In this document: piece after piece, positions 27,201 to 39,200 of the stretch
Numbering within the stretch: position 1 is the first letter of the stretch
How the letters are laid out: each line of letters begins with the position of its first letter
Translations under genes and position numbers: made by a program
From: Rhinopithecus roxellana
Taxonomy: Eukaryota; Chordata; Mammalia; Primates; Cercopithecidae
Reading direction: 5' to 3'
Assembly (NCBI RefSeq): GCF_007565055.1
Contig: NC_044560.1
Coordinates: 84,263,295-84,327,294 of the forward strand
DNA: 64,000 bases
The notes under the pieces: generated by a model
Told to the model about the DNA's origin: nothing
Seen by the model: only the letters and a program-made list of their open reading frames with translations
Database searches by the model: none

Positions 27201-30200
27201 GGAAGCTGCGGCGCGCCGAGGTGACACAGGGCTTCCAGGGGCGACGGGCGCGCAGGATCCCCAGGCGAGTGAGGCAGGGGAACAGGGCACCTCCCAGGCG
27301 CCAAGCGGGCGAGAGCCGCGACTGGCACGGCCTGGCAGCCGCGTAGGCCCGGACCGCTAGGGGCACCGAGGGCGGTGCCCGACTTCCAGGGCGGCGAGCG
27401 CGGCCCCCGGCCTCCCTCCTGGCGAGAACCCCTCCCCCGCCCCGGCACTGACCTGTCCAGGGCCCGGCTGGGCCTGGCCGGGCGGGGCCTACGCAGCCCC
27501 TCGGCCGGGCGCCGACTCGCGCGGGGTCCCGGGCCCGGGCGGGCCGCCTTCTCTCCGCCGGGAGCCTCCGAGCCGGGGCCCGGGGCTGCCGCGGCGCATC
27601 CGACCGCACCGGCCTGGCCGGCGTCAACAAAGGGCGGCCGGGGCGCGAGGCCGGGACGGGGGCGCGAGGCCGGGGCGGGAGCGCGGGCGGCGGCCGGGGT
27701 TGCGCGCGCGCGCGCGGCGGGCGCTCGAGGGCTGCAGCCTCCGCGGAGACAATGCGGCGCGTCTGGGACCGCTCCCGCGGCCGCCTCTGCCGGGGGCGGG
27801 GCGAGGGCGCGGGGCGGGGCGGGCCGCGCGGCGGGGCGGGGCCGCGGGAGGGGCGGTGCGGACACGGGCCGCGCGCTTCCTTTGTGCGTCGAGCCCCGCC
27901 TCGCGCCCTCCGGAAGGCGGGTTAGGGACGCCCGGGGCTCAGCTTAGGGAGGCGGGCGCCACGCCACGAGGAGGCTGCCCTGGCCCCCTGCGCAAGTGCT
28001 CCTTGGCGGGGCGGCCCGCGACTCCCGCCTTGGACCGTTCACTCCCTGAGGGGCCTGGGGGCTTTCGGAAGACTAATGACCGCCAGTCACCGAGAGCTCA
28101 GTTCGTGCCAAACCCAGCTCGCACTCTCCCCACTTATTGTTCACAACGACCCTACAAGTCATTCTCCTTCCTACTGGGAACCGAGGATCAGAGAGAAGTC
28201 ATGGCCCAAGTGCCCCGGTCACACCTCTATGAGCGGCCTCGGGCTTGCGGCGGAGGCTGATTATTGAGGAAGTGGCTTCAGGCGGCCCGCCGTGCCTGAC
28301 ACACAGTTGGAGTTCTCTTCCCCAAGCGCACCGGGTGAACCTGCGCCGTCGTGGCGAAGCGTACTCATTCAGCTCGCGCGCGAGGGGCTGCTGGGGTACA
28401 GAGAGGTCCAGCGTGACACAGTCCCCACCCTCGGGAGCGCGAAGCGCAGGAAGGTGCTGGACCCATGCCAGGGACTTCATTCTTGACTTCCCTCTATTCC
28501 CAACAAGGCCCCATTTTCTTGCCTGCCTTAGTATTAATATTCGTTCCCTGCCTTTCTTCTCCCCCCACCCCTTTCAACTCTCAGGCCTCATCCCATCTTC
28601 TTTGTTTACATTTATTTTACATTCTCCGAATATTTACTTAACTCTCTTTCTCCTCTATTTTTCAAAATTTCAACCCCCCTTTTCATTAATATTCATATTC
28701 CCTTCTCTGCCTCTGCATTTCTTACACTTATATTTTGTTTTATAAACTAGGGTAACACAGGATTGTATCCTCAACTCCTGTTCCCTAACATGCGCACACT
28801 TTCCTGCCTCCCTCTCTTAAGTTCCACCAGTTCTTCTTGTAATGCTCTTTCCCCCAACTTTGTATGCCCAGGTCCTACCTATCCTTTAAGGTCCAGACTC
28901 AAGAACAGCAGTTGGCAAACTTTTTCTGCCAGGGACCAGAGAGTAAATATTTTAGACTTTGTAGGTCATACGGTCTGTCGCAACAACTCATCTCTGCTGT
29001 TGCCGCAGGAAAGCAACCACAGACAATATGTACATGAACGAGTGTGGTTGTGTTCCGATGGAACTTTATTTATGGGCACTAGAATTGGAATTTCAGATAA
29101 TTTTCATGTATCATGAAATATAATTATTTTGATTTTTTTAAAAAAAATTTAAAATGTAGAAATCATTATTAGCTTGAGAGCTGTATGAACACTGGCAATG
29201 TGATGGTTTTGGCCATTGGGCTGTAGTTTGCCAACCTCTGCTCTAGAACGATGCCTCGTCCTCCCTGAAATCTATCCTGATAATCTCTAGTTGGCAGTAA
29301 CTTTTCCTGTTTTGTAGCTTTTAAATGACTCACCTCAAATCAGTCTATGGCATTTATCACATTTTATTTTCTATTGTAGTTTTTTTCCTGTGCATTTTTC
29401 ATCATTCCCAGTAGACCTTCAGCTCTTGAGGTGGGGTACAGACTGTGTTTCTCTATGTGCTACCTCCCTTCCCACAGTGCTTTGCACAGACTACTCTGTG
29501 CATTCACACATACACAGAATGGGCCAGGTGCAGTGGCTCACACCTGTAATTCCAGTACTTTGGGAGGCCAAGGTGGGCAGATCACCTGAGGTCAGGAGTT
29601 CGAGACCAGCCTGGCCATGATGGCGAAACCACATCTCTACTAATAAAGTACAAAAATTAGCTGGGCATGGTGGTGTGTGCCTGGAATCCCAGCCGCTCAG
29701 GAGGCTGAGGCAGGAGAATCACTTGAACCCGGGAGGCAGAGGTTGCAGTGAGCCAAGATCATGCCACTGCACTCCAGCCTGGGCGACAGAGTAAGAATGC
29801 ATCTTAAAAAAAAAAAAAAAAGACATACACAGAATGGATATTTAAGTCTTGGGTGGTTGACAGTTGTTTCCACTGTGTAAAGCTTACTTCTGTCATGAGA
29901 TAGGACCTCAAGAGGAGGATGCTTGTTTGTATATCACCATGATTAGATTTCAGAAAGAAAATTTTGAGAGCTTTATGGAGAAGAAAGACAGGCAAATGTC
30001 AGTTCATTTAGGGGATTCTGGATTACAAACACTTGAGCAAAAAATGTTGATTACCACTGTTCTGGAGACGGCATGAATCCTCAGTGGGGTCTCGTATGAT
30101 ACTTCTATTAACAAATTGGTAAAAGGCAAATAAAACATGCTATATAATTTACAGGTGGCAAAGTTAAGCAGAGGAGTTAGTATAATGAATAGCAGAATTC

Positions 30201-33200
30201 AGATAGAAAAGATTCATGCCTCACCACTTGCTTTTATCTATGCCTCAGTGGTCTTACCTTTAAAATGAGGATAAAAGTTGCTACCTCAGAGGGTTATTGT
30301 CACAATTAAATGAGGAAATACGTGTAAAGTCTAGCAGAGAGGGCTCAATAAATATTAACTAGTAACCATTACTGTTGTCTTGCTAGGCTGGAACTATGGG
30401 CTAAATTTACAAGATAACAGATGTAAGCAATTATATTTTGGTTCAAACTGTAAATTATACAAGTTCTAGACTAGGGAGAGCTGGCATGACAGCAGTTCCA
30501 GGTAAGATGAAACCTCAGAAACAAAAATGAAACCCAGCTCTCTGGAATTCAGGTGACAGTGCTCTGTGAACAACAGTGTCATTCCTATAGCGTTGGAGAG
30601 TTCACGGGGGCCATTCATGCACCATCCTGATGAAGGAAGGTGAGGGAGTGACTATTGTAGGAGTCAGAGTCATGGTGCTGCCCTTTCACAGCCACAGGAC
30701 CTGGAGCCCCTCGGCTTTTGTTTCTGCCTCTGAATGATGGGGACAGTTCTACTTATGTCCTAGGGCTGTCGTGAGTGAGTAAACAACTTGGAACAGTACT
30801 CAGGTGTTCAACAAATTGTAGTTCCTCCCTACCATAAAACATGAATCTAGGGAACAGCCCTGCCCCTGAAACAGGCTTCTAAAGACTAGTAGCTGTTTAT
30901 ATTTGGAATTAATGTGCTTAATTTTGGGGACCAAATGTTAGGAAAATTAATGAAAAGGTAGAATGTAGATAGACAAGCCTGACCAGAATGATGAGAATGG
31001 AGGTCTTGACCTGTTATAAGTAAAAAATGAAAAAAGTCTCAGATATTTAGCCTGGAGATTTTCTCATTTTTAATGGGGGGAGAGGCAAGAGACAGTCCGA
31101 CAACTGTCTACAAACACTGTATAAGATGGACTCTTTTAACAATTCACAAGACAGAATCATGACCAATGCTGGCAAATTCCAAGAGAGCAGGTTTGACTTC
31201 ACTTGAAAAGCAGCTTTCTGATAATTAGAGCAAATCTACAGTGGAATGGACTGCTGTTCAAAACCCATTCTCATCTGCAAGTGTGCAGAGAGAGAAGGGA
31301 TGACCTCCTTCCCATCCTTTAATTTTCCTGCTGTTCTTTCTCCATATTCTTTTCCTTGATCCTGCTTCTGTTCCTTGTAGAACCTTTGTACCCTTTTTGC
31401 CCTGCCTTGTGCTAAGGTATTTTTTTCTTATTTCTCCATCAACTTCCAAACTCTTTTTCTCTTGGCTGTCCCCCACCCCTCCTCAGCAAACACAGCACAC
31501 TGACTGGAACTGCCTCCCTGAGTTGCAGGGGGTCCATGGCTCAGAATGTCACTGAGATCTGGACCAACAGTGCTGTGCAAACTGGCAGAGAGGGGAAGGG
31601 AAGCAAGCAGATCTTTGCAGAAGGCGGAGGTACTGCCGTGCCTCTCCCATCCAGATGAAGGAACCCAGCAGAGTCTCCTGAACCTCAGGAGGGGAGAAGT
31701 CCACTTGTAACTGAGCCCGCACAGACAGATGGGGATCCCAAAGCTGAGCACAGTTTCCTCAGAGATGCTTCCTGGGAGCTGAACTCATTTGAGTCCCCTT
31801 CTGCCTCTCCCTGGCATTCCCCTTATTTTTGAGATGTGGTAGCTGTTTTGCCATATTTCCAATATCAAGAACCCCCTTTCATACCAAAGGAAGCAGAGAA
31901 CTGTGACAACTGGCCACCTGCCTCCACTCTCCACTTGGCGTATGTCTTTGTGGATACATCTGACACCAGTGACATGCAGGCAGGCCCCAGTGTCTGGCTC
32001 TAGAACTTTCACCTTTCTCCACCCTCTTGCTCTAATATCTTCGGTGTCTCCCTTACTTTATTTCTGGTTCATCTTCTCACATCCCTCCTCTGTTTCCAAC
32101 CCCCCAGCTTCCCTGCTTGTAATAGTTTGCCCTCCCATTGCAGATGCTCAAGTGAAATGTGCCAGGGCATTGCAAGAAAGGCCAACTTTCTCCCCTCCCC
32201 CAGAGCCCCACTGTGCTTCATACCGTGAGCTGGGGACGGCTGGATGTTAGGGCTCTTGGGTACAGGCAGGCCACCAGGCATGGCAGTGACAATAGCCTGC
32301 TGATGTGGTGATGGGCCAGACCGAGTCTCAGGCACACTCTTCTCCCCTGGTGCCGCTTCTTTCCAGTCATCAGGAACACACTGCTGGGGCTGTCAAAGGA
32401 CAGGACAGAGAGAGGGGCCTCTCAGAAATAGCCTTTGCATTCTTGGGTACTTCCCTGCTTTCCGTGGAGCTTGGGAAGCAGGCAAGGACCTTAAGATTCA
32501 GTCATCCTCAAACTGGGGAAAGCCCTCTTTTCCTTCTTGGAATCCCCAAAGATGATTTCACCCGTCAGCCTACCCAGAAGCACTTCTTGAAGGGGCTGCG
32601 GGGTCGTCCGAGCTGTGGCCGCCCCGTGTGCTCCCTGGACCTTGGGGCTGGCTTACTTACCACTGGTGAAGCAGGCTGCAGTTGTAAGATGACGGCTGAA
32701 GTGTGCTGGAACCTGCGTTGAGGAGTGTGGGGCACGCCCTCGGGATGTCCATTCTGAGGCCCAGCATCAGGCGTGGGAGGGTGACACTGCTGACTGCCAC
32801 CAGGCTTGTGCAGGTTGGCAGTGGGACATTGGAGCGGCAGGGCGGGTGTAACCGGGCCTAGTGGCATGGCATGGGCCTCTGAGCTGGGCTGGAGGGCCAC
32901 GCTTGGAGAGACTGAGGCGAGCTGAGGGTGGGGCTGAGCTTGGAGCCCAGGTCGTGATGGCTGGGGCGGTGGCTGCTGCTGTTGTGGCTGTGGCTGCTGC
33001 TGGATCACAAATTGGGGCTGCAGGTGCTTTGAGGATGGCTGTGGGAGGAGCTGGTGTGGCTGCAGCTGAGCATAAGCTGAAGGGGGAACGGCCAGGTTAG
33101 AGAGCATGGCTTGACCTTCTCTTCTGCTGTCTTCCAACTCTGCCCCTCCCACATCCAAATAAAAATGGCTTCCCAAATTCAATGTCTCTTGTTTTCATCC

Positions 33201-36200
33201 CTTTCATTTTTCACCCTGAGCCTGGCCTGCTCATTGCCATGGCCTAACACATTCACTCTATTCCTGCTTTCCTCCTTTGCTGGAGGAACACTGGGCTCTT
33301 TGAGCTGTCCCCCACCCGCAAAGCTTAACTCCTCGCAACTCAAAACTCACCTCCTCTGTGAGTCCCTCTTTGGCCATTCTGGCAGTTCAGAGAAATACTG
33401 GATTCTAAGTGTGGCATGCTGTCTCTCTCCTCCACACCCTTCATCTGCTGTTCTCTGTACCTGCAACAGCTACAGCCTCTCCACCACTCAACCCAGCTCT
33501 GCATGGCTAGTCCTCATCCAGCCTCTGGCTCTGCTCAGGCGAGGCCGTCTCCAGGAAGAGCCAGTAGACAATGGTAGTTATTGGATTCTGGCATCAGGCA
33601 GACCAGGGCTGGGTTACTGGTTCCCTCTGTTATATACCAAGGGACCTGGGACTAACTACTCTCTGGGCCTCAGGTTCCCAATCTAAAAATTAAAAATATA
33701 ATTTCTGTACAGAAGTTGTTAAAAGGATGAAATGAGAAGAAAATGACAGAAAAATGGCTTAATGTGCACAGCACAGTGCCCGGCACGTAGTCATATTCAA
33801 TCATTTCTAGTCATAACTATTATTATCAGTCTGGTTTAGGTTCTCAAAGTATCCAGGGTCTACCTCTATCATAATAATGCTTATTAAGGTGGGTTGTAAT
33901 TGTTTCTTATCTATCTTCCACATCATGACCTCCTTGTGGTCAGAAACTTCGTGTATCTCTCTCCAGAACCTAACACAGTGCCTGACAGGAATTTATTTTT
34001 TGCCATGTGTTGCTATACTAGCTTTTCCCTCTTCCATTTTAAGCAGGCTGACTCTTTGAGGTGAGAATTCTTATATTTTTTAGTAATCCCTTCAGTGTCT
34101 AGCTCATGCCTTGTTTAGAGTAGGGATTCAGGAAATTCAGCTCAGAGGTTGTCTTTACACAGATCACTCTCTGGCTAGTGCCAGGCCAGCCTAGGACGAA
34201 GCAGCTCAGCTGAATCTGTCCTGTTTAAAAACTGCCCTCCACAGAGACTTCCCCGGCTGGAGAGCTAGCCAAATGCATGGCAGGCCACAGCTGGAGGCCT
34301 GCAAATGGACTTTTACAACTAAAGCCTCAAGCCAGTAAGGATAAAGGCGAATTCTGGGCCCTGAGTTCACATTTTAAAAGGATCCTGTGATACAACGGAT
34401 GCAAAGTAAGCAGGTTTCAAACTGAGTTAGGGGAGGTGCCTTCCTTCTTGAATTTTGTCTATTCACATGCAAGTTTTGAATGGTCTCATCCCAGCCTGAC
34501 ATGGAATTCCAAGCAGAATTCCAATAGGATTTGAAAGGACAGAAATAAGACATGTTACAAAGGAAAAGCAAAATGGGTCTTGGTGACTGTCTAGTCAGAG
34601 AGAGATGGACTATGGATGGCCCACAGGGGTTTAGTATGGAGGATACTGAATGACGGGTTTGGGAAACTTGGACACCAGTGTGATGTTGAGGGAAGTGTAT
34701 AGGGTTTGGGTTGATGGAAGAACCTTTGTGGAAATGCCAGCAGGCATTTGGTAATTATAAACTGTCCCTGACCCCAGTCTAAGCTGTGTCTCCTTATCTC
34801 ACGTTGAATAGGTCAGAATTTAACAATCAGGCACTTTTGAGAAGGCTGTTGATAAGGCACCTGGGAGACACTGAAGAGGCCACACAGGACTTTGTTAGTC
34901 GCCCACAGTCAGAACAATCTGCAAATGATGGGCATCGTCACTGCAAATGCAACCAAAACTTTTTCTCCCTTAATGCAAAATCATGGATTCCTGCCCCTGG
35001 AATGTGGAATCATTCTTAGGGGCTGCCCATGTGAGGTGGGAGCTGGAGATGGTCCAGGTCAGGGAGGCTGAGAGGATCAATGGCATGCCCCAGTACTTGC
35101 TGGCTGTGCGGCCTGAGACAAGGTACTCTTCTTTCTCAGGGCTTCAGAGTTTAATCTGTGAAAGAGGAGGTCTGGGCTAGGTGATCACATAAATCTCTTC
35201 CACATCTAGAATTTGATTGAGTGGCTATAGCAGGAAAGTAGTTTACAATTCAGGGTTATTAAGGAGGAAAAAGGGTTACAGAGGGAAAAGATTCTGTATC
35301 TATATAGCATAAACATACATTTGTTTTCCCAAAAGACCGGGAAAGGGGACTGCTGTCCTGGCTTCTATTCCTGTGCTTCCTCTCCTATCCCATTCTCTCC
35401 CCACCCTATGCTGCTCATGGAAAACTGAAAGCAATTGTTTTAGGATAAACCAGGCTACTATACACCAAGCGTGGAAATCAAGCTCATAAGGCTTGAATCA
35501 ATTCACAGATCAGAGACTCCAAGGTATTTGGGGTATATATTAATACATCCTTAACTTTTTGAGATTAATAAAAACAAAGATCATGATTTAACTTCAGCAT
35601 TATCCTGGATCAAAAAAAAAAAAAAAAATCCTTTTGTTTAGAGTATTGCAGTAAAGTGTCTTCCTGATTCCAGTTTCTTCTCTCTGTAATCCAGCTTAGA
35701 GAGTGCAAACTAATCTTCCTAGTGCACAGATCTGATCTCTCACTAAAAACTGCCAGGGACTCTCCTTTGTCTACAGTTGTCTAAAGCCCCTGGCAAGAAT
35801 TCAGGATCTCTTTACAACATAAACCACCCTTTTAATTTTTATCATTTATTTGACCCAAGCAATCTTTACTGTTCACTGTACCCTGTACAGAGTATATGCC
35901 TTTTCTCATACTGTCTAGAGTGCCACAAATCAAATTCTAGTCACCATTCTTTGGCCTTTACAGCTGACAGGACTTTCCCCTTTCTCTGAGATGACATTCA
36001 GGCCGCTTTGCTTTGCACTGCCCTCAGAGAAGCAGTGTGCCCAGAAGTCAAGTATGAGCTCTTGAGCCAAAATGCTTGGATTTGAATTCCAACTCTGCTG
36101 CTTACCAGCTTTGTGACATGGGGTGAGTGAGTTACTTGACCTCTCTGTACCTCTGTATCATCATCTTTATTTTTTATTTATTTTATTTTATTTTTTTTGA

Positions 36201-39200
36201 GACAGAGTCTTACTCTGTCACCCAGGCTGGAGTGCAGTGGCTGGATCTCAGCTCATTGCAATCTCCACCTCCCGGGTTTATGCCATTCTCCTGCCTCAGC
36301 CTTCTGAGTAGCTGGGACTACAGGCACCTGCCACCTCACCTGGCTAGTTTTTGTATTTTTTAGTAGAGACGGGGGTTTCACCGTGTTAGCCAGGATGGTC
36401 TCGATCTCCTGACCTCGTGATCCGCCCGTCTCGGCCTCCCAAAGTGCTGGGATTACAGGCTTGAGCCACCGCGCCCGGCCATCATTATCTTTAAAATAGA
36501 GGTAAGGGTTATACCTGTCTCAGAGTTATTCAGTAAGTGACTTATCTCTTTTAGTAGGCAGAATTTATGTGAGTCATTTGTTTCCTCCAAAATATCTTGA
36601 GTTTAGTAGATGCTCAATCAATATTGCTGAATGAATGAATGAATGACAGACAACATGGTGGGACTTGTTTATCCTACAAAACTTGTTCTCAAGGCTTCAA
36701 GTATTCAAGAAACAACTCTGTGTCCCAGAAATGCTGGAACTCTTGCCTCAAAGTATATGGGAGCTGCAAGCATACCAGCTACAGTTGCAGGACTACTTAT
36801 GCACTCATTTTCTCAGAAGTCTACTATAATTGATTAGAGTTTGATGTTACCTGGCCTACAGGCAAGGAGAGTATGCCTGTGGGAGAGGAATGGCAGATCT
36901 TTTTACTAACCACTACTCTTAAGGGAAGATATACTTTCAACCATTCATTCACTCAACAAACAATTTATTAAGTACCCACCACACACCAAGTACTATGGTT
37001 GGTACTGGCTAAAACATGGTCCCTAGAAGAGACTACAGTTTAGTAAGAGACAGATGGTAGACAGATACTCTTAGCATAATTTGGTAAATATTATGATAGG
37101 CGATAAGCACAGAATATTGAGAACATGCAAAAGGGGATTCAGCTTTGGAAGGAGAGCAGAGAAGGTTTCCCAGAGCAAGTGTTTAACATGATTCAGAGTT
37201 AGGAAGATGACAAAAGGAACAGCATTTGGGAAGACTCAGAGGCATAAAATACTGTGGTGAATTCAGGGATCTCCAGGTCATCATGTATAGCTGAACCCCA
37301 AGGTATCTAACAGAGAGGAGTCAGAAGAGGAGGCAGTTTTTGGCTGGGTCTAAGTTATGCTAGCACCTTCTAGAGGCTGCTCATCCCTAAAGATGTTTCA
37401 TGTGATTAGGCTGCAGGAGGGAACTAAGGTTGGGGTTGGCTCTAGAGGTCAGTGCTCCGCATACACAAGAATAGACAAGGAAGCTCCTTTTAGAAAACTC
37501 TAAAGCAATAGCCACACAAATTTTCCATGATGCATTCCCTTGGCTTGGGGTCAGGAGGAGTTTGATAGGGGAAGTAGAGCTAAGGGAAGTTTCCCTGTAA
37601 GAAACTTATAAAACGGTGTTGGGTTGCCAGCTGCAGGGGCACTCTATGATAGTCTGATTATGCTTGAACGTTTTCAGGCCTCTTCTGCAGCCCTCTGGAA
37701 AAACTACCAAATACTTGCTGTGTACAGGATTCTTTGCTAAGCAGCTTGGAGCATTATAAAATAAACTGTTATCTGCATCTCTGCCCCTAGCCTGCCCTTG
37801 GCAGAGGATGGCAGTATAGCATAAGTCGATAAAGGCATGGGTTTTAGAGTCAGTCAGATCTGGGTTTAAATCTTGGCTCTGACACTGATAGGCTGTGCAA
37901 TCTTAGATAAATTGCTCAACCTCTCTGTATCTTGACTTGCTGTTCTGTAAACGGTGATACATACCACATAGTTGTTAGTATCAAATGGAATATTTTGTTT
38001 AAACCACAAAGAGATTCACTGCCTTTGCTCAACACTTGGTACCTAGTAGATGCTCAGTAAATGGCAGCTATTCTTAAAATACTGTTACTGTGTGTTGCTT
38101 TGAACTTCTCAAAGAATTTTTATCATTTAAATCTCATTTATTTCTAACAAGAAGCCCATGAAGCAATTGAGAAGTGTTTTTATTTTACAAGCAAGAACTG
38201 AGAGTAGTTTCCAAGTGACTTGTACAATGCAGTAAGTGAAGGGAAACTTGACTTCATTTGACAGGTGAGGCTTGGTGCCTTGCATATTACACGATGCTGA
38301 TGGCCAAGTGAATAACAAGGGTCAGTAAGGACGAGCCAGTACAGCAAGCCTAGGAGTATTAGTTGCAGGCAGTTGGGAATTCTGGAGGCAATCTTGGAGA
38401 CATGGACAACAAAAGGGGATTGTTATGCCAGGAGGCAGGGAGGGAAAGCGCCAAGAAAGTCACAAAGGGGTAGGAATTGGAGAGAGAGACAACAGCATAT
38501 TTGCTTGGCCATAACAGAGGGTCTGCATGAGGACACCAGAAGCAGTCAGAGAGGTGCAGTGGGCAGTGGGGGGAGGGTCTTGAAGGTCCCCCACGGAGTC
38601 AGATAGTCAGTCAGAAGTCATTAACCTGATATTTAGTGAGCCCTTACTATAGACTAGACATTCCAGCTGATCAAGGAGGACATAAAGACACAGTGAAGGT
38701 TTTTCTCTTTTTTCTTTTTTTGAGACGGAGTTTTGCTCTTGATGTCCAGGCTGTAGTGCAATGGCACGATCTCGGCTCACTGCAACCTCCCCCTCCCGGG
38801 TTCAAGCAATTCTCCTGCCTCAGCCTCCCAAGTAGCTGGGATTACAGGCATGAGCCACCACACCCAGCTAATTTTTGTATTTTTAGTAGAAACGGGATTT
38901 CACCATGTTGGCCAGGCTGGTCTCAAACTCCTGACCTCAAGCGATCCACCTGCCTCGGCCTCCCAAAGGGCTGGGATTACAGGCATGAGCCATTGTGCCG
39001 GGCTACAGAGAAGGTTTTTAAACAAGAAGGAAATAACAGTCTCTGAGGGAGATAATTCTAGCAGTTGTGAGTAGGATGTCCTGGCGATCAGTTAAGCCTC
39101 ATCCCATCAGCAGGCCTTAAGCAAAGCAGGAAGCCAAAACAAGAGGAAGTGTCATCAGAACCTGGTGACAAACTGGTGACAAGCTGGGTGGTGATGGAGC

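Larger units (their letters stand above)
27090..28050 (-). promoter_or_regulatory. PHC2: CpG island, probable internal PHC2 promoter
   Basis: About 1 kb of very high GC with abundant CpG, repeat-free, inside the intron between exons 32224 and 12060. Several GGGCGG Sp1-type boxes lie at about 27790-27855, and a (GC)n run is at 27702-27716. It lies upstream of the exon carrying the short-isoform ATG, so it most likely drives the 323-residue isoform. No TATA box was seen. Antisense transcription from the same island is possible but unsupported. Confidence 0.75.
12061..32223 (-). other. PHC2: Large 20-kb PHC2 intron
   Basis: Separates the long-isoform-specific exons from the shared C-terminal exons. 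Holds six Alus, several MIRs, two DNA-transposon fossils and the CpG island. Unique stretches free of obvious repeats: 12061-13380, 14600-15500, 15700-17770, 18000-19000, 19170-20790, 21500-22450, 22760-26760 and 30380-32223. Confidence 0.85.

Noticed and set aside
26852..27865. 337-residue open frame on the minus strand across the CpG island
   Set aside because: Composition is the Pro/Arg/Ala expected of stop-poor GC-rich DNA. Overlapping long frames occur in other phases and on the other strand, and no domain is recognisable.
27375..27947. 190-residue plus-strand open frame in the CpG island
   Set aside because: Same GC-driven effect; no domain, no splice context.
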